64,000 nucleotides of DNA, from positions 186,001 through 250,000 of the forward strand of contig CAWGKI010000006.1 in the NCBI GenBank assembly GCA_963823095.1, in the 5' to 3' direction. Position 1 is the first letter of the stretch. Every line of letters begins with the position of its first letter. Origin of the DNA: CAIVVT01 sp963823095 (GTDB taxonomy: Bacteria > Acidobacteriota > Terriglobia > Bryobacterales > Bryobacteraceae). Positions 37,188 through 45,211 of the stretch are shown here, one piece after another. Made by a program: the position numbers and the translations under genes. Under the pieces are notes generated by a model. That model was not told the DNA's origin. It saw only the letters and a program-made list of their open reading frames with translations, and ran no database searches.

Positions 37188-38114
37188 CTAGAGCGCCGTG
37201 CGCTTGCGCAGGAATTCCAAAGCCTGCGTCTCTGTCGGTTGATTGCCGGTTCCGCCGGAGGCCAGAGTCGAAAGCGCCCCGCAGGCCGCTCCGAAGCGCA
37301 GGCACTGCTCAATGGGCTGGCGATGGAGCCATGCGTGCAAAAATCCGGCGTTGAACGTGTCCCCGGCGCCAGTCGTATCAATGGGCTTCACGGGGAAGGG
37401 TGCCTGCCTGAGGATCCGGCCCTCGACAGCCGTCATGCATCCCCGCGAACCGAGTTTGGCCACGGTCAGGGTGCGCCCGTTCGCCAAGTTCAGCACGGCG
37501 CGTTCCTCATCGGCTTCGCCTGTCACGCCGCGCAGCTCCACTTCGTTGGGGAAGAAGACATCGGCATCTTTCAGCGTCTCGCGGAGGTCCGTGCCCCATG
37601 TTTCAGAGGGATCGAAGCCAGGGTCTATAGACGTAGTCAGACCCTGCGAGCGGGCTTGCCGCATGAGTTCCGCGAAGTGCGGGCGAAGGCCGGCCTGCAG
37701 AAAATAAGACGACATGTGCAGGTGGTCGTAGCCTTCGAAGACCTCCGGCGTGTCTCCGCCTCCGTCGAAAACGCCCATCGCGCCGAGGTAGGTGACCAGT
37801 GCGCGGTCCTTCGACGAGGAGACCGACACCGTGATCCCCGTCTTGGTTGCGGGATCGTGTTCGATGTAGTCCACGTCGATACCGGCCTTCCTCAGGATGT
37901 CCGTGCAGAAATCGCCGTAGGTGTCCGGCCCGACCTTGGTGACGAACCTCACTTGGTTGCCTAGTTTCGCCAGCCCCATCGCGCAGATCGCCGTGGCGCT
38001 GCCCATGGTGAGGACACAATCCTCGACGACCACCTCTTTGCCGAGCTCCGGAAAACTGCTGTAGTTCTGGAGGATCAGGTCGGGGTTGAGTTCGCCGATG
38101 ACAACAACCTTCAT
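37188..38114 (-). CDS. PfkB-family carbohydrate kinase
   Basis: 308 residues, ribokinase-like fold: MKVVVIGELNPDLILQNY, GSATAICAMGLAKLGNQVRF, a sugar-binding lid, FPNEVELRGVTG, and the catalytic anion hole DTTGAGDTFNAGFLHAW. It phosphorylates a sugar or nucleoside hydroxyl with ATP in the cytoplasm. Its ATG overlaps the stop of the AgaS-like isomerase gene by 4 nt (38111-38114), so the two are translationally coupled. The substrate may be a ketose/tagatose-type sugar phosphate or an amino-sugar derivative, inferred from the partner. No regulator gene is adjacent. Confidence 0.85.
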   Translation of the reverse strand: MKVVVIGELNPDLILQNYSSFPELGKEVVVEDCVLTMGSATAICAMGLAKLGNQVRFVTKVGPDTYGDFCTDILRKAGIDVDYIEHDPATKTGITVSVSSSKDRALVTYLGAMGVFDGGGDTPEVFEGYDHLHMSSYFLQAGLRPHFAELMRQARSQGLTTSIDPGFDPSETWGTDLRETLKDADVFFPNEVELRGVTGEADEERAVLNLANGRTLTVAKLGSRGCMTAVEGRILRQAPFPVKPIDTTGAGDTFNAGFLHAWLHRQPIEQCLRFGAACGALSTLASGGTGNQPTETQALEFLRKRTAL

Positions 38115-39376
38115 GCGCGTTGCTCCCGTTCCTTGCGGCGATGCACGGTGAAGCCATTCACAACTCGCGAAATTACGCCGCTCGCGGATGGCGAGTCGGG
38201 TTTCAGACCCTCATCCATGCAACGGAACAGGCCAATCAGTTGGCCCACCATCACGTCGAGCACGGCCAGGTCGTCGTCGGCCAAGCCATCGACACCCCGC
38301 AACTCGACCCCGAGGTCGCCTTCCATTAGAAGTTCCGGGGGGATGCTTCTCCCAACGATCACCCTGCGCCATCCGATACCCTTGCGCTGAAGCTCATTGA
38401 GCAGGTCGGTTTCGTAAGCGCGGCGCAGCGGGTCAGAGGAGAGGAAGCAGACCACCAGGGTGGCTCCGTCAATGGCGCACATCGGGCCATGCCGCAGACC
38501 GAGACACGTTTCCGCGAACGAGGTCAAACGCCCGTCCAGCATCTCCAGAAGTTTCAGGGCGGCCTCGCGCGCCGCGCCATGCCTGCACCCGCTTCCGAGA
38601 TAGACGGCTTTGCGGAACGGTCCCTTGGCAATCGCTCTCAATTCGCCGGCATAATCCGTCAGGATATTGCGGGCGGCGCCGGCCAGGGCTCTCACGCTCG
38701 CAACATACTTCTCGGGGGCATCCTTCTCGGGTGAATGCAGGCACGTGAGCGCGCGACCGGCGATCACCATATTGGTGAAACTGCTGGTCATTACGAGGCT
38801 GCGATCGTTCGTGCTGTCGTCGAGGACTACTTGCTGCAACCGCGGGTCTTCGGAGGCGAGGCCTGCCAATTGGCCCCTGGCGTTGCAGGTCAGAATGAGG
38901 TGCCGCACCTCCGGGGCGATGTCGAGCATCAACTCCACGACGCCGGCGCTCTCCGGACTGTTACCGGAACGGGCGAGCGAAATGAGGCACAGCGGACCGG
39001 GAGGAAGGGAGGCACGGGCATGCAGCAGGATGGAACCGCTGTCAACCGTTTGCGCGGGCAGGCCCAGAGCCTCTTGAAACAGCGGGTGAAGACAATCGGC
39101 GGCGTACTCGGAGCTTCCCGATCCGGTCAGTACTACCGATTTGCAGCCGGACCACGACTCGCGCAAATCCGCAAAACGCGCGGAGACTTCCAGAGCTGTT
39201 TGCTCCCAAGTGTCCGGCTGCTGGCAAATCTCGTGGAGGGTGTGGAAATAGCCGAGCTCGATTTGGTCAGTGGCGGACTTCCCGAGCAGTTCCGCGAATA
39301 CCGGCTGATGGCTGGCTAGCTCGCCCAGCCACGACGCGGCCCCTTCCTGCTTTGAAGGCAACTTCGTGGTTTCCAA
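38111..39376 (-). CDS. SIS-domain sugar isomerase/deaminase, AgaS-like
   Basis: 421 residues, TTG start at 39376 with AGGAG upstream in the reverse direction. Two tandem SIS domains: VVLTGSGSSEYAADCLHP, LCLISLARSGNSPESAG (phosphosugar-binding Ser/Thr-rich loop), AVYLGSGCRHGAAREAALK, RLTSFAETCLGLRHGPM. This matches AgaS/GlmS-type ketose/aldose isomerase or aminosugar-phosphate deaminase. In known operons AgaS converts galactosamine-6-P to tagatose-6-P, which a PfkB kinase (TagK) then phosphorylates; the directly overlapping PfkB gene fits this pair, although no aldolase gene follows. Confidence 0.85.
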   Translation of the reverse strand: METTKLPSKQEGAASWLGELASHQPVFAELLGKSATDQIELGYFHTLHEICQQPDTWEQTALEVSARFADLRESWSGCKSVVLTGSGSSEYAADCLHPLFQEALGLPAQTVDSGSILLHARASLPPGPLCLISLARSGNSPESAGVVELMLDIAPEVRHLILTCNARGQLAGLASEDPRLQQVVLDDSTNDRSLVMTSSFTNMVIAGRALTCLHSPEKDAPEKYVASVRALAGAARNILTDYAGELRAIAKGPFRKAVYLGSGCRHGAAREAALKLLEMLDGRLTSFAETCLGLRHGPMCAIDGATLVVCFLSSDPLRRAYETDLLNELQRKGIGWRRVIVGRSIPPELLMEGDLGVELRGVDGLADDDLAVLDVMVGQLIGLFRCMDEGLKPDSPSASGVISRVVNGFTVHRRKEREQRA

Positions 39377-39497
39377 AGCGGCGCTCCTTTCGTTCCACTT
39401 CTCAGTCTATCACAATTATTATCTTATGCTTTCTAAGTGTATCGTTTTCTTTCTGTTTAAAGCTGGTCACCCACGTGCCAAATGCCGCCAGAAGGCC
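39377..39497 (-). promoter_or_regulatory. AT-rich promoter region of the isomerase-kinase genes
   Basis: A 121-nt gap, strikingly AT-rich from 39405 to 39470 in an otherwise GC-rich region. On the minus strand it contains GATAATAATTGTGATAG, with possible -10 elements, but no clear -35. It is the only space for a promoter ahead of the isomerase gene. Operator candidates are not certain. Confidence 0.4.
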
Positions 39498-40907
39498 CTA
39501 TTGAACCTCGATCTCGCTCAGATCGTACCAACCGTCCTCTGCGCGCCCCTCCATCGCCAGGCGAATTGCAGGAACGCCCGTCCGCGGGTCCAGAAGCGCC
39601 ACCCGCACCCTGTAATGGCCTGGCGGCAGGTTCGCATCCAGGTATATGGATCCCTCATACACGGCATCGCCCGGCAGCCATTTGCGCACGTCGACAGGGA
39701 CCACCGCCTTCGCCTCCAAGGGCTTAGCTTCGCCTGACTTCGAGCGGAATTGAATGGTCAGCGGATACTCGTGGTACGGCGGGGCGGTACCCGTGTTGTC
39801 CCACCACATCTTCACGGGCAGCATGGAGCCTGCCTTCGCGGCGCGCGGATGCTCGAACCGTCGCAATGCGAAGCGGTAGCCGAGCTTCTTCTGAAACTCC
39901 GCAAACTGGGCCTTCCACTCTTCGGGGATCGCCGTGGACTTGATGTTGATCGAAGAGGCGTGCCAGCGCAGGGCTTGGTCGATAATCGGCTTCAGGTCGA
40001 AACCCCACTGCTTCCACGCGAGTGGCGTTCCGCAACTCTCCAGGGAGACCGGCCCGGTGCGCCAGGCATCGTACAGCCCCGGGTCGCGCGCAAGCTGCTC
40101 CGGATACACGTCGAGCATCTCGGACCAACCGTTCTTTGATGGCCGGCCCATGTCACCCCAACAGTCGAGCCGCCAGCCACCGCCCCGGCGGGTGCCATAG
40201 ACGAGCGCGCGAAACTCGTCGAAATTCATCAGCTTGGGCGTGCGCGGGAAGGCCTCGAAGTATACATCGATCAGTTCCTGCTGAACCGTCCAATCGGGCA
40301 GGTAGGGACCCCAGCCCTCTCCCCAGTAACCGACCGTCGAAATGTCCACGGAATCGAGATCGGGATGGCCGTCGTAGCGCCGGCCCGCCTCGCGGACCAG
40401 TTCCGCCCAAGTCTGGCGATACAGCGGATCCGAAGCGTCAGGCGACCAGATCTTGCCATCCTTATCGCCGGGTTTGTTCGCTCGCTTCGCGCCGGAATTT
40501 ATGTACCACTCGGGCAGCGGGCTGGTGCCGTCGTATGGCATCAGCCGGATCATCAGCGTCTGGTGGTGCTTGCGGGCCTCGTCCAGCGCTGAATCGAGGA
40601 TCCCCCAGCGATACTTGCCGCGCTCCGGCTCGATCTGAGACCAGAACCAGCGCAGATAGGCGACGCTGGAAGCGGGAAAATCCACTTTTCCCGGACCGTC
40701 GGCGATAGGACCTTCCGGCCCCACTTCGGACCAGCGCAGACCGGGATAGATCGGTTGTCCAGCGAATCGTTGAAAGGTCTGGATGCCGATCCCTGGGTTC
40801 ACTAGCGCCTCGTCCGTCGTCTTGGGGCGGACGATCACCGTCTGTGCGGCTGCAATGGCCGCGACCCAGCAGATGAGGACTACGATCCGAGCGTATTTCG
40901 CCATCAC
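39498..40907 (-). CDS. Secreted DUF4832-type TIM-barrel protein
   Basis: 469 residues with a Sec signal peptide (VVLICWVAAIAAAQ). The middle follows the DUF4874/DUF4832 pattern: LVNPGIGIQTF, YLRWFWSQIEPERGKYRWG, KHHQTLMIRLMPYDG, HPDLDSVDISTVGYWGEGWG, KLMNFDEFRALVYG, and C-terminal beta domain VKMWWDNTGTAPPYHEYPLT. The family occurs near polysaccharide-utilisation genes and is thought to be glycosidase-like; the function of any member is not known to me. It follows YjbQ by 27 nt. Confidence 0.7.
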   Translation of the reverse strand: MMAKYARIVVLICWVAAIAAAQTVIVRPKTTDEALVNPGIGIQTFQRFAGQPIYPGLRWSEVGPEGPIADGPGKVDFPASSVAYLRWFWSQIEPERGKYRWGILDSALDEARKHHQTLMIRLMPYDGTSPLPEWYINSGAKRANKPGDKDGKIWSPDASDPLYRQTWAELVREAGRRYDGHPDLDSVDISTVGYWGEGWGPYLPDWTVQQELIDVYFEAFPRTPKLMNFDEFRALVYGTRRGGGWRLDCWGDMGRPSKNGWSEMLDVYPEQLARDPGLYDAWRTGPVSLESCGTPLAWKQWGFDLKPIIDQALRWHASSINIKSTAIPEEWKAQFAEFQKKLGYRFALRRFEHPRAAKAGSMLPVKMWWDNTGTAPPYHEYPLTIQFRSKSGEAKPLEAKAVVPVDVRKWLPGDAVYEGSIYLDANLPPGHYRVRVALLDPRTGVPAIRLAMEGRAEDGWYDLSEIEVQ

Positions 40908-40934
40908 GGAAACCTCTTTGAAACTGCCCTGGGA

Positions 40935-41387
40935 CTACGCCCCTTCGCCCAATACCTGAATGAAGACGGTCCGCGCCAGCGGTCCGTCGTATTCGACGAA
41001 GTACGCCCGTTGCCGCGAACCTCGAACCACCGCGCCATTTTCGACAGGGAAGAAGCAGTTCACGCCGCCCAGAATGCTCTTCAGGTGATCGCCCGAATTG
41101 AATCCGAGCCTGCCGTCGTAGTCGAGATACCGGTTGTGCCAGTAGTGGTAGGTTCCTTCGGGCGGATCCTTGGGCGCTAGCCGTTCGAGGTGCGCCAGAA
41201 CGTCGCGTTCCAGGCACTCGACGCCTTCGGTCACAAGCAGCCCCGATGAGGTGTGGGTCGTCATGGCCATAACAACGCCGTTCTTCAGACCGCTTTCCGC
41301 CACCACACGCTCGATCTGGTCAGTGATATCGATCATCTCCAGGTCCTTGCGCGACTGGACTTCGATTTTTTCCAATTTGATAATCAT
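40935..41387 (-). CDS. YjbQ/UPF0047 family protein
   Basis: 150 residues, single-domain YjbQ fold: MTTHTSSGLLVTEGVE (conserved HTSxG), HYWHNRYLDYDGRLGFNSGD, GDHLKSILGG and FVEYDGPLARTVFIQVLGEG. The family has conserved histidines that bind a metal; E. coli YjbQ shows weak thiamine-phosphate-synthase activity but the true role is unknown. The gene overlaps the upstream amidohydrolase stop codon by 4 nt (41384-41387), so the two proteins are coupled. Confidence 0.88.
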   Translation of the reverse strand: MIIKLEKIEVQSRKDLEMIDITDQIERVVAESGLKNGVVMAMTTHTSSGLLVTEGVECLERDVLAHLERLAPKDPPEGTYHYWHNRYLDYDGRLGFNSGDHLKSILGGVNCFFPVENGAVVRGSRQRAYFVEYDGPLARTVFIQVLGEGA

Positions 41388-42241
41388 GCGATTCCTCCCA
41401 GCAGCCGGGCGGCATTGCCGCTGAAAATCAATTCCTGGAAATCCTTGGAGAAGCCGAGGGCGCGCACGGCGTTCGCCATGTTCTTGATTTCAACCCGGGG
41501 ATAATTGGAGCCGAACAGAATCTGGCGCCTGAGGCTGCATTCGAATACGGACAGTGGCACGACGTGCGACATGCAATGACGCAGGAAATCGCGCGGATTG
41601 TCGAAGTAGAGGGCAGAGGTGTCGAGATGCACGTTGGGATACTTCAAAGCCAGCGCCACGGCTTCGGTGACCCAAGGCCAGGCCAGATGAGCCAGAACGA
41701 TGTTGAGCTTCGGGAAATCCGCGGCCACAGGCTCGAACAGCAGCGGCTGTCCGAACTCCAGACGGCTGCCGGGCGCCCAACTCATGCCGGCGTGGAACAG
41801 CACCGGAATCCCGAGTTCCTGCGCTTTCTCATACACCGGATATGCGCCGCGATCGGACGGCCGGAACTGCTGCATGGCCGGATCGAGCTTCAGCCCGCGC
41901 AACCCGAGTTGACGTATCGCCGATTCGAGTTTCGCGGCGGCGCCAGGTTGGCGCGGATCGACGCTTGCAAAGCCGATGAGCCGGTCGCTCATGGCGCACA
42001 GTTCTGCGATCTGCTCGTTCGTATAAACGCTCTTGCCGAGCGCCGTGGTCGCGTCCACAGCCACGACAACCGCCTTGTCCAGGCCTGCGGCGTCGAGTTC
42101 CAGATGGAGTGTCTCGAGCGGCTGAAAGTTATTGCCGATGTAGAATGTCTTGCGGGCGGCCTCGGCCAATTCGGGATGGCGCGAAATCATCTCGCGCACC
42201 AGCAGTGGGTGCGTGTGAAAATCAATCGCTGGATCGGACAT
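41384..42241 (-). CDS. Cytoplasmic amidohydrolase (amidohydrolase-2 family)
   Basis: 285 residues without a leader: AIDFHTHPLLVREMI (HxH metal site), NFQPLETLHLELDAAG, RLIGFASVDPRQPGAAAKL, IPVLFHAGMSW, NIVLAHLAWPWVTEAVAL, and LFGSNYPRVEI with the late acidic/polar site changed from GTD to GSN. The family includes 2-pyrone-4,6-dicarboxylate lactonase-like hydrolases and decarboxylases. It is the first gene after the predicted promoter at 42413-42441 and overlaps yjbQ. The substitution at the usual Asp may alter the chemistry. Confidence 0.8.
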   Translation of the reverse strand: MSDPAIDFHTHPLLVREMISRHPELAEAARKTFYIGNNFQPLETLHLELDAAGLDKAVVVAVDATTALGKSVYTNEQIAELCAMSDRLIGFASVDPRQPGAAAKLESAIRQLGLRGLKLDPAMQQFRPSDRGAYPVYEKAQELGIPVLFHAGMSWAPGSRLEFGQPLLFEPVAADFPKLNIVLAHLAWPWVTEAVALALKYPNVHLDTSALYFDNPRDFLRHCMSHVVPLSVFECSLRRQILFGSNYPRVEIKNMANAVRALGFSKDFQELIFSGNAARLLGGIA

Positions 42242-42547
42242 GCTTCAATGCCTCCGTGTGTTCTTCAGTTGCCCGGCTCCGCGTCTTTCCGGCGTGGGCG
42301 CCCGGCGGGCGGTTCGCGCCCTCACTCCGGCCCTCATCTCGAATCCCAGGTTCCAAGTGACTCCGGTCCGGGCAGATCGGCGCTTTTGATTGCGAGTAGC
42401 CGATGAAGTGCGAGCATAACAATCAAACACAAACAAGTCAAACATCAATTTGCGAAGGACGCCAGCAATTCGATAGCAAACGATGATGTTCGCAAGTACA
42501 ATTGGAAGTCAAGCAGGATCGCAACGGCACCCAAACGTGGAGAATTC
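42242..42547. other. Divergent spacer between the amidohydrolase and Asp-box genes
   Basis: A 306-nt regulatory gap. The half near the amidohydrolase is GC-rich leader; the other half is AT-rich with the listed promoter and repeated CAAACA units (42424-42448). No ORF is supported. Confidence 0.45.
42413..42441 (-). promoter_or_regulatory. Sigma-70-like promoter driving the amidohydrolase-yjbQ-DUF4832 genes
   Basis: On the minus strand TTGACT (42436-42441) and TATGCT (42413-42418) are separated by exactly 17 nt, a near-consensus promoter, 170 nt before the ATG at 42241. It lies in an AT-rich divergent spacer, which may also serve the Asp-box gene on the other strand. Confidence 0.55.
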
Positions 42548-44839
42548 ATGTCCAAGCTCACACAATTGGTCTTAACCTCCGGCCTTGTCGTAATCTTCGC
42601 GGCAGGAGCGCTGTCCGCCGCGCCTCCCTCGGGCTCCAATCACTGGAGCGTTATCGGGCCGGGAGGCGGAGGGGCGCAGTACCTGCCCACAATCAGCCCG
42701 CACGATCCGAACGTGGTCTTCGCCGCTTGCGATATGACCGGTTCGTATCTCACCCAGGATGGCGGCGCCTCATGGCGCATGTTCAATCTGCGCGGCAGAA
42801 CCAGCCTGTTCGCGTTCGATCCATCCATCCCGGGAACCATGTACGCCTATGGCATAGGACTCTTTCGCAGTGAGGACGGCGGCAAGCGCTGGAATCTGAT
42901 TTACCCCGATCCCAAAGACGTCCGCCAGGTGCCCGCTATCGGCGATCATGCCGAGGACTCGATCGAAACCGGCTCGGGCGACGCAGGGCGCATTTCCGCG
43001 TTCGCGGTCGATCCGGCCGATTCGAAAACTCTGTACGCGGCTGTGACCGCCAACCGGCAGACCATGCTCCATGTCTCAACCGATTGGGGCAAGACCTGGA
43101 AACCGGCCGGGGAGCTCCAGGACGGCGCGCGCGCCATTTACGTGGATCCTTTTTCTCCGCGCGGAAACCGGACCCTGTACGTAGCGGGCAGAACCAAGGT
43201 GGCCGTCCGCGAAGCGGGCGCTTGGAATGAGGGTGCGCCTGCCCCCGGAGGATCGTTCGTAAGCGTCTCCGGCGGTTTTCCCAAAGGCGGTGGCAAGTTG
43301 ATGGTGTACGCCGCGACGCGCGGCGGCCTGGGCGTCTCCAGGGACGGAGGGGCTTCCTGGCACATGCTGCTGCCCGGCTTGGAGATTCGCGCCGTGGCGG
43401 CGTCACTCAATCATCCGCACGCCGCCTACGTCTCGTTCAGCGGCTTGAAGAGAGATGGGCAGACATTCTTCGGCGTGGCCACTACACGAGATTTCGGAGA
43501 AAGCTGGACCTATCCGTGGCAGGAGTCCAATCGTCCGGCGCCCAATGTCGATGAGGGCGGCTGGATCAATCCCACGTTGGGTCCAGGCTGGGGCGAGAAT
43601 CCGCTCGAACTCGGCGTCTCGCCCACGAATCCCGATCTCTGCTACGGAACCGATATGGGCAGGACTCTCAAGACGGTGGACGGCGGCAAGAACTGGGTCG
43701 CCGTCTACACGCGCAAGAGCAGCCCATCCGGCTACACCACTACCGGCCTCAACGTGACCACGGCGTACGGCGTTCATTTCGACCCCTTTGACACCAGACG
43801 CATGTTCATCAGCTATACCGACATCGGGCTTTTTCGCAGCGATGATGGAGGGGCGGGTTGGCGGAACTCCGTCGCGAACGGAGTGCCTCATGCCTGGTCG
43901 AATACGACCTACTGGGTGGAGTTCGATCCCGACGTGAAAGGGCGCATGTGGGCCGTCATGAGCGGAACACACGACTTGCCGCGCCCCAAGATGTGGCGCA
44001 GGACGCAGCCAGAGCGGTTCCGAGGCGGCGTTTGCCGCAGCGATGACGGGGGCGAGACCTGGACGCCGCAAACCAACGGGATGCCCCAAACGGCGGCGAC
44101 GCACATCCTGCTGGACAGGCGCAGTCCTAAAGACGCGCGGGTACTATACGTGACCGGCTTCGGCCGTGGCGTCTTCAAGTCCACCGACGGCGGCGCTTCC
44201 TGGGCAATGAAGAACAATGGCCTGCCCGTCCACGAACCGTTCGCCTGGCGGCTCTCGCAGAGCGGCGACGGGACTCTCTACCTGGTGCTCTCGCGGCGGA
44301 GCGATGACGGTTCGATCGGGACCGACTTAGATGGTGCGCTCTATCGCTCCAGCAATGGCGCGGAGAGCTGGGAGAAAGTGCCTCTACCCAGCGGCGTCAA
44401 CGGCCCCAGCGGTTTGCAGGTCGATCCCGCCAATGCCAATCGGCTCTACCTGACTGCCTGGGGCGGCAACGGCAAGGATGGGACGCCCGGCGGGGGCATC
44501 TTCCTTTCCACCAACGCTGGATCAAGCTGGAAGCAGGTGCTCAATCGGGATAGCCATGTTTATGACGTGACCATCGATCCAAAGAATCCTGCGCACCTCT
44601 ACGCCTGTGGTTTCGAGTCGTCGGTGTGGCGATCAACGGATCGTGGAGAGACCTGGACGCGCGTGCGCGGCTACAACTTCAAATGGGGCCACCGCGTGAT
44701 TGTCGATCCAGTGCATCCTGGATTCATCTATGTGACGACCTTCGGCGGAAGTGTCTGGCACGGGCCCGCCGCGGGCGACGCGAGCGCCATCGAGGACATT
44801 GTCACGCCAGTGGTTTCATACAGCGGAGCGAAGCGCTGA
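42548..44839 (+). CDS. Secreted Asp-box (BNR) beta-propeller, sialidase/xyloglucanase-like
   Basis: 763 residues with a Sec signal peptide (LVLTSGLVVIFAAGALSA). At least twelve Asp-box repeats of the form SxDxGxxW are visible: TQDGGASW, SEDGGKRW, STDWGKTW, SRDGGASW, TRDFGESW, TVDGGKNW, SDDGGAGW, SDDGGETW, STDGGASW, SSNGAESW, STNAGSSW, STDRGETW. Two seven-bladed propellers, as in GH74 xyloglucanases or sortilin-like domains, would fit. No complete catalytic set of GH33 sialidases (Arg triad) is evident. Likely an extracellular glycan-binding or hydrolysing protein. Confidence 0.8.
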   Translation: MSKLTQLVLTSGLVVIFAAGALSAAPPSGSNHWSVIGPGGGGAQYLPTISPHDPNVVFAACDMTGSYLTQDGGASWRMFNLRGRTSLFAFDPSIPGTMYAYGIGLFRSEDGGKRWNLIYPDPKDVRQVPAIGDHAEDSIETGSGDAGRISAFAVDPADSKTLYAAVTANRQTMLHVSTDWGKTWKPAGELQDGARAIYVDPFSPRGNRTLYVAGRTKVAVREAGAWNEGAPAPGGSFVSVSGGFPKGGGKLMVYAATRGGLGVSRDGGASWHMLLPGLEIRAVAASLNHPHAAYVSFSGLKRDGQTFFGVATTRDFGESWTYPWQESNRPAPNVDEGGWINPTLGPGWGENPLELGVSPTNPDLCYGTDMGRTLKTVDGGKNWVAVYTRKSSPSGYTTTGLNVTTAYGVHFDPFDTRRMFISYTDIGLFRSDDGGAGWRNSVANGVPHAWSNTTYWVEFDPDVKGRMWAVMSGTHDLPRPKMWRRTQPERFRGGVCRSDDGGETWTPQTNGMPQTAATHILLDRRSPKDARVLYVTGFGRGVFKSTDGGASWAMKNNGLPVHEPFAWRLSQSGDGTLYLVLSRRSDDGSIGTDLDGALYRSSNGAESWEKVPLPSGVNGPSGLQVDPANANRLYLTAWGGNGKDGTPGGGIFLSTNAGSSWKQVLNRDSHVYDVTIDPKNPAHLYACGFESSVWRSTDRGETWTRVRGYNFKWGHRVIVDPVHPGFIYVTTFGGSVWHGPAAGDASAIEDIVTPVVSYSGAKR

Positions 44840-44853
44840 ACCGTGTGTGTCGC

Positions 44854-44884
44854 GGCTCTGCAGAGCCCGCTCGGCAGACTTTTT
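44854..44884 (+). terminator. Possible terminator after the Asp-box gene
   Basis: A perfect 14-nt palindrome GGCTCTGCAGAGCC (44854-44867) followed after a short gap by TTTTT at 44880-44884. The gap weakens the case. Confidence 0.35.
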
Positions 44885-44914
44885 CGGGGAACCCGAATTG
44901 GCAGGAGATTTGGG

Positions 44915-45004
44915 TGGCGGTGGGAGTGAGATTCGAACTCACGGTTGCCTTCCGACAACGGCGGTTTTCAAGACCGCTGCCTTAAACCGCTCGGCCATCC
45001 CACC
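44915..45004 (-). tRNA. tRNA-Ser (anticodon TGA)
   Basis: Minus-strand cloverleaf with the long variable arm of class II tRNAs: acceptor GGTGGGA/TCCCACC, D arm with GGTTTAAGGC, anticodon stem GCGGT/ACCGC around loop CTTGAAA (TGA at 34-36), variable arm, T arm GTGAG-TTCGAAT-CTCAC, discriminator G and an encoded CCA (44915-44917). TACAAT at 45013-45018 (minus) could be its -10. Confidence 0.95.
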
Positions 45005-45211
45005 ACACTCACATTGTATGCCAGCTTTGTTTCGCAAATCGGAGCCTGGAGCGGAAGCGGCTTTGCGCGCAGAACTGGCGCGGATTGACTGAGTTTTGAA
45101 GGACGTCTCCGGCGGGGCGAACCTGGCGCACTCCAGCGTTTCTCACTCATCTACCGCAGCCCTGAAAATCGCTCTCAGGAGTGGCGAATTTGCATCCCAG
45201 TCGAAACGGGC

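Noticed and set aside
36654..37964. 436-codon plus-strand open frame opposite the kinase and amidohydrolase genes
   Set aside because: Antisense shadow of the PfkB and amidohydrolase genes; translated residues are Arg/Gly/Ala-rich and match no fold.
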